Assembly (NCBI RefSeq): GCF_042747725.1
Contig: NZ_JBHZGO010000108.1
Coordinates: forward strand, 31,691-95,690
Source of the DNA: FACHB-T130 sp042747725
GTDB lineage: Bacteria > Cyanobacteriota > Cyanobacteriia > Cyanobacteriales > FACHB-T130
Reading direction: 5' to 3'
Length of the DNA stretch: 64,000 bases
Shown here: positions 7,917 to 16,699 of the stretch, one piece after another
Layout of the letters: every line of letters starts with the position of its first letter
Numbering within the stretch: the first letter of the stretch is position 1
Translations under genes and position numbers: made by a program
The notes under the pieces: generated by a model
Told to the model about the DNA's origin: nothing
What the model saw: the letters and a program-made list of their open reading frames with translations, nothing else
Databases searched by the model: none

Positions 7917-10130
7917 TTAAGAGCGATCGCTATTTTTTGGTGTCTTAGCGGTCAGCATTTTCGGCGTAGTGGCATCTTCCTTGTAGTATGCCTTGGCATG
8001 GTGGAAATAACTATCAGGTTCGTTTTCCACAATCACACCATTGACTACCAAACCCAAAACCTTGTGACCTGATTGCACCAAAAATTGCTTACAAGCAGCA
8101 GCACTGACAGTATCAACCACGCCTGGGCGGACTACCAATAAAATACCATCAGTCATTTTGCCCACTGCTAGAGCATCTGCCACCAGAACGATTGGCGGCG
8201 TATCAAGGATTATAAAATCGTAGTTTTTAGAAAAATCTTCAATTAATGCAGCCATCCGCTTTGAGTCAACAAGAGCCAATGGATTAGGAGGAATCACCCC
8301 AGAAGGAAGCACATCCAGGTTATCCATCACTTCTCGCACAGCCATCTCAAACTCAGCTTGATTAACGATGACATCGCTCAGACCAATTGCATTAGTCAAG
8401 TCCCAGATATGATGCTGCATGGGATGGTGCAGATCCGCATCTATTAATAAAACTCGTCTTCCCAGTTGAGCCATAGCTATAGCCAAATTGGCACAAACCG
8501 TAGACTTGCCTTCTTTAGAAACAGAACTTGTCACCGCAATGACTTTCAGCTCTTGATCTGGAGTGAGAAACTTCAAGTTTGCCTGAAGCATTCGGTAAGC
8601 TTCACTGATAACCGAATGTGGATTATCTCTAACAGGAAGCTGCGGAACAATTCCTTCTAGTTTCTTACTGCGAAAAGTAACTTTTTTCTTCAAAGAAGGA
8701 ATCATTCCCAAGACGGTATATTTAAATAACTCCCGCACCTCCTTGGCAGTTTTGATGGTTGGATCTTTCAGGTCTACAAGGAAAGCAGTAATTACATAAA
8801 GCAGACTGCCTGCCACAATTGCGGCAGCTAGGATTATTACCTTGCGAGTACCTACGGGCTTTTCTGGAACTGTAGCGGCGGCAATTAAACTAGCGTTGCC
8901 TACATTTTGATTTTCCGCAATTTGTACCTCTTGAAGATTTTTCAAAAGGATTTGATAGGTAGATTGTGCGGCTTCTACTTGCCGTTGGAAATCCCGCTGA
9001 CCCTGTTGCAATCTGGGTAAAATGTTAGCTCTTTGTTTGTATGCAGATTGAGCGCGAGATAGAAAACCGACTTGATTAGCCAAACCTAAGCGTTGCACCT
9101 CTGCATTAACTAATTCTGCGGTTAGTTTTTGTTCAAATTCACCAATTTGTAAATTTTCTCCGGACACTTGTTGGTTACTGCCAACAACCTGCGTTACTCG
9201 TTCCTGTAGTAAAGCTTTTAATGCCGCTTGTTTACTTTCGAGATTAATTATTTTGGGGTTTTCATCCTGAAAACGGGTGCGCTCGACTGTCAACTCGCCT
9301 TCAATTTTTTGGAGTTCTATCAACACTTGCTGAACTGCGGGAGATTGACTAAGCGAGTTTAGTGTCATAGCCCGCTGTGAATTCAGACCTATCTTATTTT
9401 GGAAGGCGGCGACTCTAGCAGTTGCATCTTCAAGTTCAGCCTGAGTTTGAGCTTTTTTGCTGTCTAGCTCTGCGATCGCTTTTACAGCTGAGCTGGCTTC
9501 TTCTTCTATAGCTACAATGTTATTTTGTTCTTTGAAACTACGCAAAGCTGCTTCTGCTTGACGAACATTAGCTTCAGTCTTGGGTAGCTGCTGAGTAATA
9601 AATTCGCGAGCCGCAGCTGCTTGAGCGCGGTTATTAAGTATGTTCTTCTCGCGATACAGACTCATAACTTTGTTGACTATCTTTGCAGCTTCTTCGGGAT
9701 CTTTGCTTTTAAAGGATATCTGCAAAACATCGGTTCCTTTGATACCTTTTACCGTAAGCTGTTTTAGGAAATCAATAGTTTTTAGGGGGTCTCCCTTTTG
9801 GTCTTTTAGCTTTAGGGAATTTATCGTCTCTTGTATCAGAGGCTCAGAACGGACTATCTCTGCTTCTGTATCCAGAGGGGTATTCAAGACGTTTAGCGGT
9901 TCCAACTGTCCGATTTTTGCTCCTGCCTCTGTGACTAAGGCAGAAGTCGTATTTTGCTTCTTAAACAAAAGCCTTCCTTCGGCTTCATAGGTAGGCTTTT
10001 TTAAGAACGCAAATGCGGTAGCTAGTGTAACTGTAAATACAAAGACGGTGGTGGCGGGTAGCCAACGCCGTTTGAGGATAAGCCAGTATTTCTTAAAATC
10101 TATATCTTCTGTGTATTCTCTAGTTTCCAT
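7917..10130 (-). CDS. Wzc-like polysaccharide co-polymerase / tyrosine autokinase
   Basis: The 737-residue protein combines an N-terminal Wzz domain (first membrane helix about residues 28-45), a long coiled-coil periplasmic region, a second helix near 430-450 and a cytoplasmic BY-kinase domain. The kinase shows Walker A (SKEGKST, about residue 540), Walker A' (VLLIDADLHHP) and Walker B (FIILDTPPI, about 638). A C-terminal tyrosine cluster (SYFHHAKAYYKED) is the likely autophosphorylation site. Such proteins control chain length and export of Wzy-type polymers. The fused form is typical of Gram-negative bacteria. It fits the flippase and transferases nearby; no Wzy polymerase or Wza exporter is visible here. 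Confidence 0.9.
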   Translation of the reverse strand: METREYTEDIDFKKYWLILKRRWLPATTVFVFTVTLATAFAFLKKPTYEAEGRLLFKKQNTTSALVTEAGAKIGQLEPLNVLNTPLDTEAEIVRSEPLIQETINSLKLKDQKGDPLKTIDFLKQLTVKGIKGTDVLQISFKSKDPEEAAKIVNKVMSLYREKNILNNRAQAAAAREFITQQLPKTEANVRQAEAALRSFKEQNNIVAIEEEASSAVKAIAELDSKKAQTQAELEDATARVAAFQNKIGLNSQRAMTLNSLSQSPAVQQVLIELQKIEGELTVERTRFQDENPKIINLESKQAALKALLQERVTQVVGSNQQVSGENLQIGEFEQKLTAELVNAEVQRLGLANQVGFLSRAQSAYKQRANILPRLQQGQRDFQRQVEAAQSTYQILLKNLQEVQIAENQNVGNASLIAAATVPEKPVGTRKVIILAAAIVAGSLLYVITAFLVDLKDPTIKTAKEVRELFKYTVLGMIPSLKKKVTFRSKKLEGIVPQLPVRDNPHSVISEAYRMLQANLKFLTPDQELKVIAVTSSVSKEGKSTVCANLAIAMAQLGRRVLLIDADLHHPMQHHIWDLTNAIGLSDVIVNQAEFEMAVREVMDNLDVLPSGVIPPNPLALVDSKRMAALIEDFSKNYDFIILDTPPIVLVADALAVGKMTDGILLVVRPGVVDTVSAAACKQFLVQSGHKVLGLVVNGVIVENEPDSYFHHAKAYYKEDATTPKMLTAKTPKNSDRS

Positions 10131-10725
10131 AAGAGGCTCGTGTAGGAGAGTGGTAATAAGGTTGTTTTGGAGGCAGGTGTATTAGTCGCCCCCAGAAGCG
10201 AGTCCTTGCAGTGTAGACTATTTCCTCGCTTATCAAGAGGCAGCATCTGGCAGTTCTTACTCAGCCGACAATTGTATCCTAACAAGGCTAGTGAAAGTTA
10301 GAGCGATTAAAACTATTAATCAATCAAAGGATGAGCTTAAAGCTGTATGCAGTAGCATCCGGCTGGCAGCTCTAGATAAGACGGATTAACAAGAGCTGGC
10401 TGTGAAATTTGTTTTGATGCTGACGGACAACAGGACTATGGCAAAGAGTAGAAGTGCGATCGCATTGGATTAAAGCACCTCTAAGCTTACATCTTAAAGC
10501 AGGATTCACTGCGCGATCGCTATATAATCACGCAAACAATTGAGTCCGAAATATTTTTGGTCATATCTGAGGCAGTTTTTGGGACGCGCAGGGCGGAGTA
10601 ATTGGAGGATTAATTTATCATAAATATTTGGGAACATATTTCTGATTTGTGCGATCGCTCTCCAAATGCTGAGATATGTGTATAAACATACAATTATTCT
10701 TTAGTCAATGGTATTACCACCAGCC

Positions 10726-10836
10726 TTAACAAATAGGACGATTGCCAGGATTCACTGCATGAATATACTTGCTGCCTGAATGAGGCCGTCCCCATTTATA
10801 AGCGGCTTCCTCTGGCTTTCCCCAACCCCGTTGCAA
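10726..10836 (-). pseudogene. Short coding-like remnant
   Basis: A 36-codon frame from TTG 10836 reads QRGWGKPEEAAYKWGRP and ends NPGNRPIC with a TAA stop. The composition looks protein-like, with repeated WG and basic residues, but there is no ribosome site and no recognised family. It adjoins the MITE and the transposase remnant, so I treat it as debris rather than a gene. Confidence 0.2.
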
Positions 10837-10870
10837 GACAATTTATAGGAAATCTAACTTCCAGCAATAA

Positions 10871-10962
10871 CAGGACTTACGCAAAGCTTATACATATAGC
10901 GTTCTTGTCGGTTCAATCCCCTTGTGGTTGCTCTGAGATGTGGTGATGTTGCGTAAGTCCTG
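10871..10962 (-). mobile_element. MITE-like element, copy 2
   Basis: 92-bp element in the opposite orientation to the other three copies, with intact ends CAGGACTTACGCAA and TTGCGTAAGTCCTG. A perfect 5-bp duplication AATAA lies at 10866-10870 and 10963-10967. It interrupts a minus-strand IS630-type transposase remnant. Confidence 0.85.
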
Positions 10963-11158
10963 AATAAAACTAGCTCTCCTGCCTCTATTTCCCCTGGTTG
11001 CCCCTCCAATAGTTCACAAATTTCTTTTTTTTAAGGCAACTAATTGTGAGTCATATTTGGGATTGTGCATTTGAGCTTTCTTCCAACTCATCCGGGCTTC
11101 TTTAAATAAATTGTAATAGCTTTGCTTCGATGTGCTAAATGAATACTTCTCAACCCCC
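10963..11158 (-). pseudogene. IS630-type transposase remnant
   Basis: On the minus strand one frame reads YSFSTSKQSYYNLFKEARMS then WKKAQMHNPKYDSQLVALKK. It then shifts frame to KEICELLEG and IEAGELVLF. The SKQSYY..LF.EA.MSWKK..  block and the later EIEAG.L.V. block are characteristic of cyanobacterial IS630-family transposases, where they precede the catalytic DE region. The remnant lacks both ends, contains a frameshift in an A-run, and is broken by the MITE at 10871-10962. No function is expected. Confidence 0.55.
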
Positions 11159-11234
11159 CTCCCTACACTCGTTTTGCGACTTATGGGTAAGGCATAGTTG
11201 CGAACAGAGAGGGCTGGAGGTGGGGTTCCGATTG

Positions 11235-11261
11235 CCGGTTAATTATGGGTTAATTAACCGG
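11235..11261. repeat. Perfect 11-bp inverted repeat
   Basis: CCGGTTAATTA and TAATTAACCGG are separated by TGGGT. It lies about 110 bases past the stop of the leftward kinase gene. There is no T-run, so it is either a protein site or a dispersed-repeat hairpin. Confidence 0.5.
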
Positions 11262-11371
11262 ACATAATATAAAAACGCGATGTGCAACTTGTGTTAGTTT
11301 CCCAATAAATTGGGGATAACTACCGAACTCACTGAAAAAAAGTTGCACGCGGCGTGAGTCAAATTGCCTGA

Positions 11372-13168
11372 CTACGGCTTAATCAAATGTTGCTCAAACT
11401 TGCGATAGTTACCAATCAACCTTGCCCGCTCAAAAGGGGGATAAAACAAGATTGTTCCCAAAGGTAAACCAACTGCCAAAACAGCGCCCATCACCAAAGG
11501 ATTTAGCAATCCAACTTGGAAGCCAATTCCTAAAGTCATGCCTAACGCCATTGCTAATAGCGACACCCCAATCGCTAGATTGGTACTAAATCCTCTTTTC
11601 AAACAACTAACTGCCAGACTCTGTGCCCCAAATCCAGCCATAAATACAGCAAAATCCACAGCTTCAAACCCAACCGCCGCCGAATTTGCCGCTCTAAATT
11701 GCTCGCCAAACCCCGTCACAAAAAAAGCGACAATTCCCGCCACCAACAAAGCCACAGCCGCGTCTACACCCGCAAACTTAATTTTATACCTGGATAGAAG
11801 CTTAGCGACGAACACAGCCCCAGCCGCCGCCGTAGCCGCCGCTGCCACACCAAATGCAGCGACAAACAGAGTTACAAACCCAGCCATTACCACACCCATC
11901 GCCCCAACTTGGGCAATCGTTCCGCCCCAAGCTATTCCCTCAACCCAAGCCGCCGAGGCAGCAAGTGTCACCAGTAAAGCGAGAGCAATATAAGGTAGTT
12001 TTTTGTTCGCAATCGGAACTGGCGCAGTCTGAATCTTAACAGTAATATCGTGAGTTTCTGGCAGAGAATTTGTGTGTAATAACAGATGACGCTCGTAGGT
12101 TTTATCTGCCATCAATCGGCTGGTATTCACATTGATTTTACACTTCGCCTGATTGCTCTCAAACTTAACTGAATCAAAAGAAATCCAAGTGTGAGTATCT
12201 GGTGTATGGGGTGGATCGCTTTCGTGCGGTGCCACTTGCCAATTTCCTTCCAGAAGGGTATCAGGAATCGAGTTCGTAACTGCGATTGTTTGAGTCACCC
12301 TTTCACCTAATTTTCTTGCCTTAAATTCTAGGATGGGTTTACTCAGCTTTGCTTCTGGTACGCGAATAACATAAATAGGCTTGAGTGCTTCCAAAGCGAT
12401 CGCTGCGTTAGGATAGCGGTCTTTTAGTTTGATTTCCACCATCTTTTGCAACCAGTCAATCCACCGCAGACTGAGTTTGGGAACGAGATGCTTGAAATTA
12501 AGGCGATAATCATCATCAATTAACTGGCTAATTTCAGCAGATTTGATTCCAGTTAGTAAGCAAATCAGCGTTGCTCCCAAACTATATAAATCTGAGGCTT
12601 CAGTGAGTTGACGATGGAATAATTGTTCGGGCGGCATGAACCCTAAAGTTCCTTTTGCCACGCTGCTCATCGTCACTTCGCCATCCCCAATTCGAGCCAG
12701 ACCAAAATCAACTAAAAAAACATTGATGTTGCCATCGACCAAGATATTTTCGGGTTTAATATCTCGATGGATAACAGTGGGAATGCGATTTTGCAGATAA
12801 ACGAGAATTTCTAATAAAGAGACCGCAATTTTCTTAATTTCATCGGGGTCGAAGCTACGGGGCACGGCTAAAGACGGTGCTTTTTTATACTCCTGAACCA
12901 TACAAAAGCCATCGGATGTCTGGAAGGAATCCAGGTAGCGGGGGATTCCGGGATGATTCAGCCCCTGTAACACTTGAATTTCGCGCTGGTAGGAGTCGTA
13001 GTCTGACCAGGTGGCGTTGATTTTAGCAAACTGAAACCGTTTAATGACGGCGGGTTGCCGTGTTTTCAGATTGAGCGCCAGGTAGGTTACTCGACCACCG
13101 GCGCGGTTGTGTCCTAATTCTCGGACGACCTGATAACCGTGGCTGGATAAGTCTGGAAAGTTGCTCAT
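11372..13168 (-). CDS. Membrane-anchored Ser/Thr protein kinase
   Basis: From ATG 13168 the product has about 598 residues. An upstream TTG at 13207 would add 13, but MSNFPDLSSHGYQVVRELG fits the usual kinase start. The kinase domain spans about 10-270, with IKRF (ATP-site Lys), the HRDIKPEN catalytic loop, DFGLA metal site and GTLGFMPPEQ activation segment. A beta-rich middle region (about 290-380) is followed by a strongly hydrophobic C-terminal part (about 395-580) with many Ala/Gly membrane helices. This is a Hanks-type kinase anchored in the membrane, as is common in cyanobacteria. Neighbours give no hint of its target. Confidence 0.87.
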   Translation of the reverse strand: MSNFPDLSSHGYQVVRELGHNRAGGRVTYLALNLKTRQPAVIKRFQFAKINATWSDYDSYQREIQVLQGLNHPGIPRYLDSFQTSDGFCMVQEYKKAPSLAVPRSFDPDEIKKIAVSLLEILVYLQNRIPTVIHRDIKPENILVDGNINVFLVDFGLARIGDGEVTMSSVAKGTLGFMPPEQLFHRQLTEASDLYSLGATLICLLTGIKSAEISQLIDDDYRLNFKHLVPKLSLRWIDWLQKMVEIKLKDRYPNAAIALEALKPIYVIRVPEAKLSKPILEFKARKLGERVTQTIAVTNSIPDTLLEGNWQVAPHESDPPHTPDTHTWISFDSVKFESNQAKCKINVNTSRLMADKTYERHLLLHTNSLPETHDITVKIQTAPVPIANKKLPYIALALLVTLAASAAWVEGIAWGGTIAQVGAMGVVMAGFVTLFVAAFGVAAAATAAAGAVFVAKLLSRYKIKFAGVDAAVALLVAGIVAFFVTGFGEQFRAANSAAVGFEAVDFAVFMAGFGAQSLAVSCLKRGFSTNLAIGVSLLAMALGMTLGIGFQVGLLNPLVMGAVLAVGLPLGTILFYPPFERARLIGNYRKFEQHLIKP

Positions 13169-13207
13169 GTGTGAGAGAACGAACGCAGGTTGAACGATTC
13201 TATGCAA

Positions 13208-13653
13208 CCGCTACGCGAGCAGTTGCAGTTAGCGGCATCCGCCAGAGCGAGTAGCCTGCTCCGGCAAACAATAGACAGCTGATAAAACGAAGTAGGTGTA
13301 CGCCTTTTCCGAGACACCATCTTTCTCTTCCCAGTTGTCCTTTCTCATCCTAGTTCACCAGCTTAGGAGTAGGAATTTCTGTTTTCGCTGTGAAAGTTCA
13401 TAAAGGCAAAGTGGGTAAGCTACACCTAGTTAAGAACTTGATATCTAAGGATTGTAATTATGACACAGCTATTCAGTTGCTAATCTGGATATTTCTAAGG
13501 AAGTTAATAATTCGAGAGGTTTGGGTCGTCTAGGGTTGGGCGCAGCGATCGCTGTTGCGCTAAGAACCTCGCATTGATTAACCCGAATGGGCGATGAAGA
13601 TTTGGTTACAGTGTTTGTACAGTGAAGTTAGCAACTGAAAAGTGGTTTTAATT
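13208..13653. other. Intergenic region between divergent genes
   Basis: About 450 bases between the leftward kinase gene and the rightward SLH gene, with one HIP1 site. Both promoters should lie here. No coding pattern was seen. Confidence 0.45.
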
Positions 13654-14337
13654 ATGCGTCAGCTCCTGGGCACTCTTTCTCTATTGGGACTTCTACAATA
13701 TTTTCCAGCCGTTGTTTATGCTCAAACACAACCTGCTTCAGACGCCCCATCCGATCCCATCGAACAGGTGATTGCTGCCAAATTAATGACTGCATATCCA
13801 GATGGACAGTTTCATTCAGAACAATTCATCAGTCGTGCAGAACTTGCCTCAATTTTGGTCAAGACTTTTAAACTTGATAAACGAGCTGGTGCCACCCAAC
13901 AAGAAGTTATTTCAGTTCAAGATGTACCTTCTTCCTACTGGGCATATAACGACATTCAGACAGTTTTAAAAACTGGCATTATGAAGGGATATCGGGGAAA
14001 TATGTTTTTCCCCAACCAAAAAATCAATCGCGCTGAAGCTTTATCCATCTTTGCCCAAGCTCACGGTGTATTTCAGTTTCCGACTGACACTGTTGCCAAA
14101 ATTCTTGCAAAGTATCCAGATTCAGGAAATATACCGGATTGGGCTAAAAAATCGATGGCAACTGCACTTTATGAGGGATTTGCCAATACCGATGAACAAG
14201 GCAATATTAACCCTCTAAATCCGATGACGAGAGGAGATATGGCTTACGCCTTGAGTAAATTTTTGGAACGGCAAGAAGCACCCGCACCGCTGTTAGAAGA
14301 AGATTTGCCTTCTCCGGCTAGCTTACCAATCCAGTAA
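13654..14337 (+). CDS. Exported SLH-domain protein
   Basis: From ATG 13654 (a GTG lies 12 bases earlier) the product has 227 residues. A signal peptide ends near VVYAQ. Three S-layer homology-like repeats follow: TAYPDGQFHSEQFISRAELA, then DVPSSYWAYNDIQTVLKTGI with NRAEALSIFAQ, and a degenerate third ending MTRGDMAYALSKFL. SLH repeats bind peptidoglycan-linked polymers or occur at the base of cyanobacterial outer-membrane porins. Here there is no porin barrel, so it is probably a small wall-associated protein. Confidence 0.78.
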   Translation: MRQLLGTLSLLGLLQYFPAVVYAQTQPASDAPSDPIEQVIAAKLMTAYPDGQFHSEQFISRAELASILVKTFKLDKRAGATQQEVISVQDVPSSYWAYNDIQTVLKTGIMKGYRGNMFFPNQKINRAEALSIFAQAHGVFQFPTDTVAKILAKYPDSGNIPDWAKKSMATALYEGFANTDEQGNINPLNPMTRGDMAYALSKFLERQEAPAPLLEEDLPSPASLPIQ

Positions 14338-14355
14338 GTTCCGAAAAACCCATTT

Positions 14356-14710
14356 TCTTTGAGAAAGCGAGTACCTTTAGCCAAAAGCCCTATTTCTTCA
14401 ACCGGGAGAACTTAGAACGCTACACGGATGGCGTCTATTGTCGCCAATGCCCCCTCTACGATCATTGTGACTTTGAGGGCAGCTACGATGAACTAGAGAA
14501 GCGATCGCTTTTGCCAAGGAACACAATGCCGATAGGATCGTTACAACAGAAAGTCCTAGCCCCCGGTTTGCCCACATTTGCGACAAAATTAAGGAATCGC
14601 TGCCTATCGAAGTGTTACCTGTTGAGCCGTTTGTGAAATACGACGGATATATTGACCTTAAACGCTTTTCTCGCTACTGGCGCGTTGCCGAACGTTATGT
14701 TTTTGATTAG
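14356..14710 (+). pseudogene. Frameshifted remnant of a conserved protein
   Basis: Two frames join to one protein-like sequence. The first reads KPYFFNRENLERYTDGVYC with the Cys motif CRQCPLYDHC, then FEGSYDELEK. After a missing base just before a HIP1 site (near 14505) the second reads AIAFAKEHNADRIVTTESPS and continues to DLKRFSRYWRVAERYVFD with a TAG stop. No start codon in frame was found. The family is not firmly recognised; it has some resemblance to photolyase-related proteins, which is a weak guess. The gap to the next gene is 15 bases. Confidence 0.45.
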
Positions 14711-14725
14711 CACTAGGAGACTATT

Positions 14726-15412
14726 GTGAAGAATACAAGAATTAGGAGTTTGATAGCGATCGCCCTTGTCTCTTCAACTGGAACAGCGGCTTATTCCTGT
14801 GGGGAACCACCCAATACTCAGGCATCGCTGCCAATTCAGCAGCAAGTAGGGGAAGTGGTGTCGCATTTAGTGGGAGTCATGGATACTTCCGCACAAGCGC
14901 AAGCCAAACCAAAAGCCCCAAATGTAAGAATGACGACTTGCAAAGTTAGTGTCGAGGATACTAAACAAAATCCCCAGGCAGTTTTTCTCTATCAAGAACA
15001 AGCCATGTCTCAGAATCTTGCCAAACCCTATCGGCAGAGATTCTTGAAAATTGCCCCCGCTGCCGATAATCAAAGCATTGAATCGCAATCATTTAAACCC
15101 CCAACTCCAGAAGCTTTGATTGGTTTGTGCAGTCAGCCAGAAGCCCAGCGCGTTGTCAAGTTGAGCGACGTTGGTTCTGCCAAGTGTAGCGTATTCTTAA
15201 AGCGTGAGGATGATAAATATGTTGGCGAAACACCGGAGGCGGGTTGTCCCAGCGACTACAAAGGCGCTGTCAAGGTAACAAATCGGATTGTATTGCATTC
15301 TACTGGCATGGACACATTAGATCGCGCTTTTGATGCCGCAGGAAATCAGGTTTGGGGTACAAAAGGCGAACCTTATCAGTTTCGGTGGGTTAAGCCAAAC
15401 GCGAGTCGCTGA
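14726..15412 (+). CDS. Exported CpcT/CpeT-like protein
   Basis: The 228-residue product has an N-terminal signal with AYSC near residue 25, so it may be a lipoprotein. The rest matches the CpcT/CpeT chromophore lyase family: FLYQEQA, then PYRQRFLKI, CSVFLKRE, the GETPEAGCPSDYKGA block and the tail DAAGNQVWGTKGEPYQF. Classical members attach bilins to phycobiliprotein Cys residues in the cytoplasm. An exported member would meet no phycobilisome, so a different role is likely. It follows the frameshifted remnant and precedes the RNA ligase gene by about 80 bases. Confidence 0.75.
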   Translation: MKNTRIRSLIAIALVSSTGTAAYSCGEPPNTQASLPIQQQVGEVVSHLVGVMDTSAQAQAKPKAPNVRMTTCKVSVEDTKQNPQAVFLYQEQAMSQNLAKPYRQRFLKIAPAADNQSIESQSFKPPTPEALIGLCSQPEAQRVVKLSDVGSAKCSVFLKREDDKYVGETPEAGCPSDYKGAVKVTNRIVLHSTGMDTLDRAFDAAGNQVWGTKGEPYQFRWVKPNASR

Positions 15413-15494
15413 ATTGCTAAATTATATATCTTCTGAAAGAAGCTGGCTTGCAGCGATCGCATTCTCTCAGCTTCTTTCCAAAAAACTAAAATCT

Positions 15495-16580
15495 ATGGAC
15501 AAACAAAAAGGCAAATTCACCGGCTGGACGCATATCAGCTATGAAAAAATACCGGAAAATCCGAATAATTGGAATTTGAAAGAATCAGATTATCGCGCTT
15601 TCAAGAAAACTGATTGGGTGGTAACTGAAAAAATTCACGGAGCCAATTTTTGTATAATTGCAGACGGATCAGACGTTCAGTTTGCCAAGAGAAAAGAATT
15701 ATTGCAGCCAGACGAAGACTTTTTTGGATATCAAACACTTGGATATAAATTAGCCCAACAAGTTAAAGAAATATTCAATATTATCCAGGCGGAACGTCAG
15801 GGAACGTTTAGAGTTTCTGTGTATGGGGAATTGTTTGGAGGAGAATATCCCCATCCTGATGTAGCTGCTGTTCCTAATGTCCAGGCTGTCCAAACAGGCA
15901 TATATTATTCACCTAAAATTGAATTTTGTGCTTTTGATATCGCTGTTGAAGAAAATAGTAGCGCTGCAAAACGAGATTATATAGATTATGAGAAAGCGCT
16001 AAAAATATTTCATAAAGTAGAAATGCTGGGTGCGAAACCGCTATTTATTGGGAAATACGAACAAGCGCTTGCACAGAATATAGAGTTTGATTCTACCATC
16101 CCTGCCTTATTAGGTTTACCAAAATTGTCATTTAGCAATAAAGCGGAAGGCATTGTCATTAAACCTGTAAAGTCAATCTATATAGATACTCCCAAGGGAA
16201 GAATCAGACCAGTTTTGAAGAGAAAAATCCCAGAATTCGCTGAAGAAAGCCGATTTCATCAGGCAGAGAAATGGACTAACCAAAAACCAGCAACAGCTAC
16301 TAACTATTTTAGTGATGAAAAATGGTTAAAGGAGGCGATGCTTGCACTGGTTACAGAAAATAGATTGATTAATGCTATATCGAAAGTAGGGCGAATTTCT
16401 GGTAAAGATACAAAAAGCCTGGAGAAAGTTTTTCGATTGTTCGTAAATGATGTATTAGAGACATTTAACGAATCTTATGAAAGCATTTTAAAAACCTTAC
16501 CTGAGAAAAGTCAGCAAACTCTAATGGAGCAAGTGGAGCGGGAATCAAAAAAATTGGTTAATAATTACTTCAAAAAATAA
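15495..16580 (+). CDS. Rnl2-type RNA ligase
   Basis: I choose ATG 15495, giving 361 residues; the frame extends upstream into the CpcT-like gene without a good start. Nucleotidyltransferase motifs occur in order: motif I EKIHGANF with Lys46 as AMP acceptor, motif III YGELFGGEYPH, motif IV KAEGIVIKP and motif V LKRKIPEFAEE. This order and the KxHG signature place it with T4 Rnl2-like RNA ligases (PF09414), which seal 3'-OH/5'-phosphate RNA ends. The C-terminal 110 residues form an extra helical domain. No phosphatase/kinase partner is adjacent, so its substrate RNA is unknown. Confidence 0.85.
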   Translation: MDKQKGKFTGWTHISYEKIPENPNNWNLKESDYRAFKKTDWVVTEKIHGANFCIIADGSDVQFAKRKELLQPDEDFFGYQTLGYKLAQQVKEIFNIIQAERQGTFRVSVYGELFGGEYPHPDVAAVPNVQAVQTGIYYSPKIEFCAFDIAVEENSSAAKRDYIDYEKALKIFHKVEMLGAKPLFIGKYEQALAQNIEFDSTIPALLGLPKLSFSNKAEGIVIKPVKSIYIDTPKGRIRPVLKRKIPEFAEESRFHQAEKWTNQKPATATNYFSDEKWLKEAMLALVTENRLINAISKVGRISGKDTKSLEKVFRLFVNDVLETFNESYESILKTLPEKSQQTLMEQVERESKKLVNNYFKK

Positions 16581-16699
16581 TATCTAAGGACAGTTGTAGG
16601 GTCAGCAGTGGTCAACTAATACTCGATCTGGAGCTAAGGATGCGATCGCACTCCAGTCTTCAATGACTACCCTGGAATTAGAGTTCCCACATTGTTGAC

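Larger units (their letters stand above)
10131..11371. other. Decayed intergenic region
   Basis: About 1.24 kb with no intact gene. It holds several HIP1 sites, a coding-like run at 10726-10836, a MITE copy (10871-10962) inside an IS630 transposase remnant, and an 11-bp palindromic arm pair at 11235-11261. The C-rich stretch near 11155-11225 resembles common cyanobacterial dispersed repeats. Confidence 0.6.

Noticed and set aside
10871..10962. GGTTCAATCC-like T-arm suggesting a tRNA
   Set aside because: The match is part of the repeated MITE core, and no cloverleaf can be drawn.
11538..11993. Rightward frame rich in Ala and Thr opposite the kinase membrane region
   Set aside because: Shadow of the Ala/Gly-rich membrane helices on the other strand.
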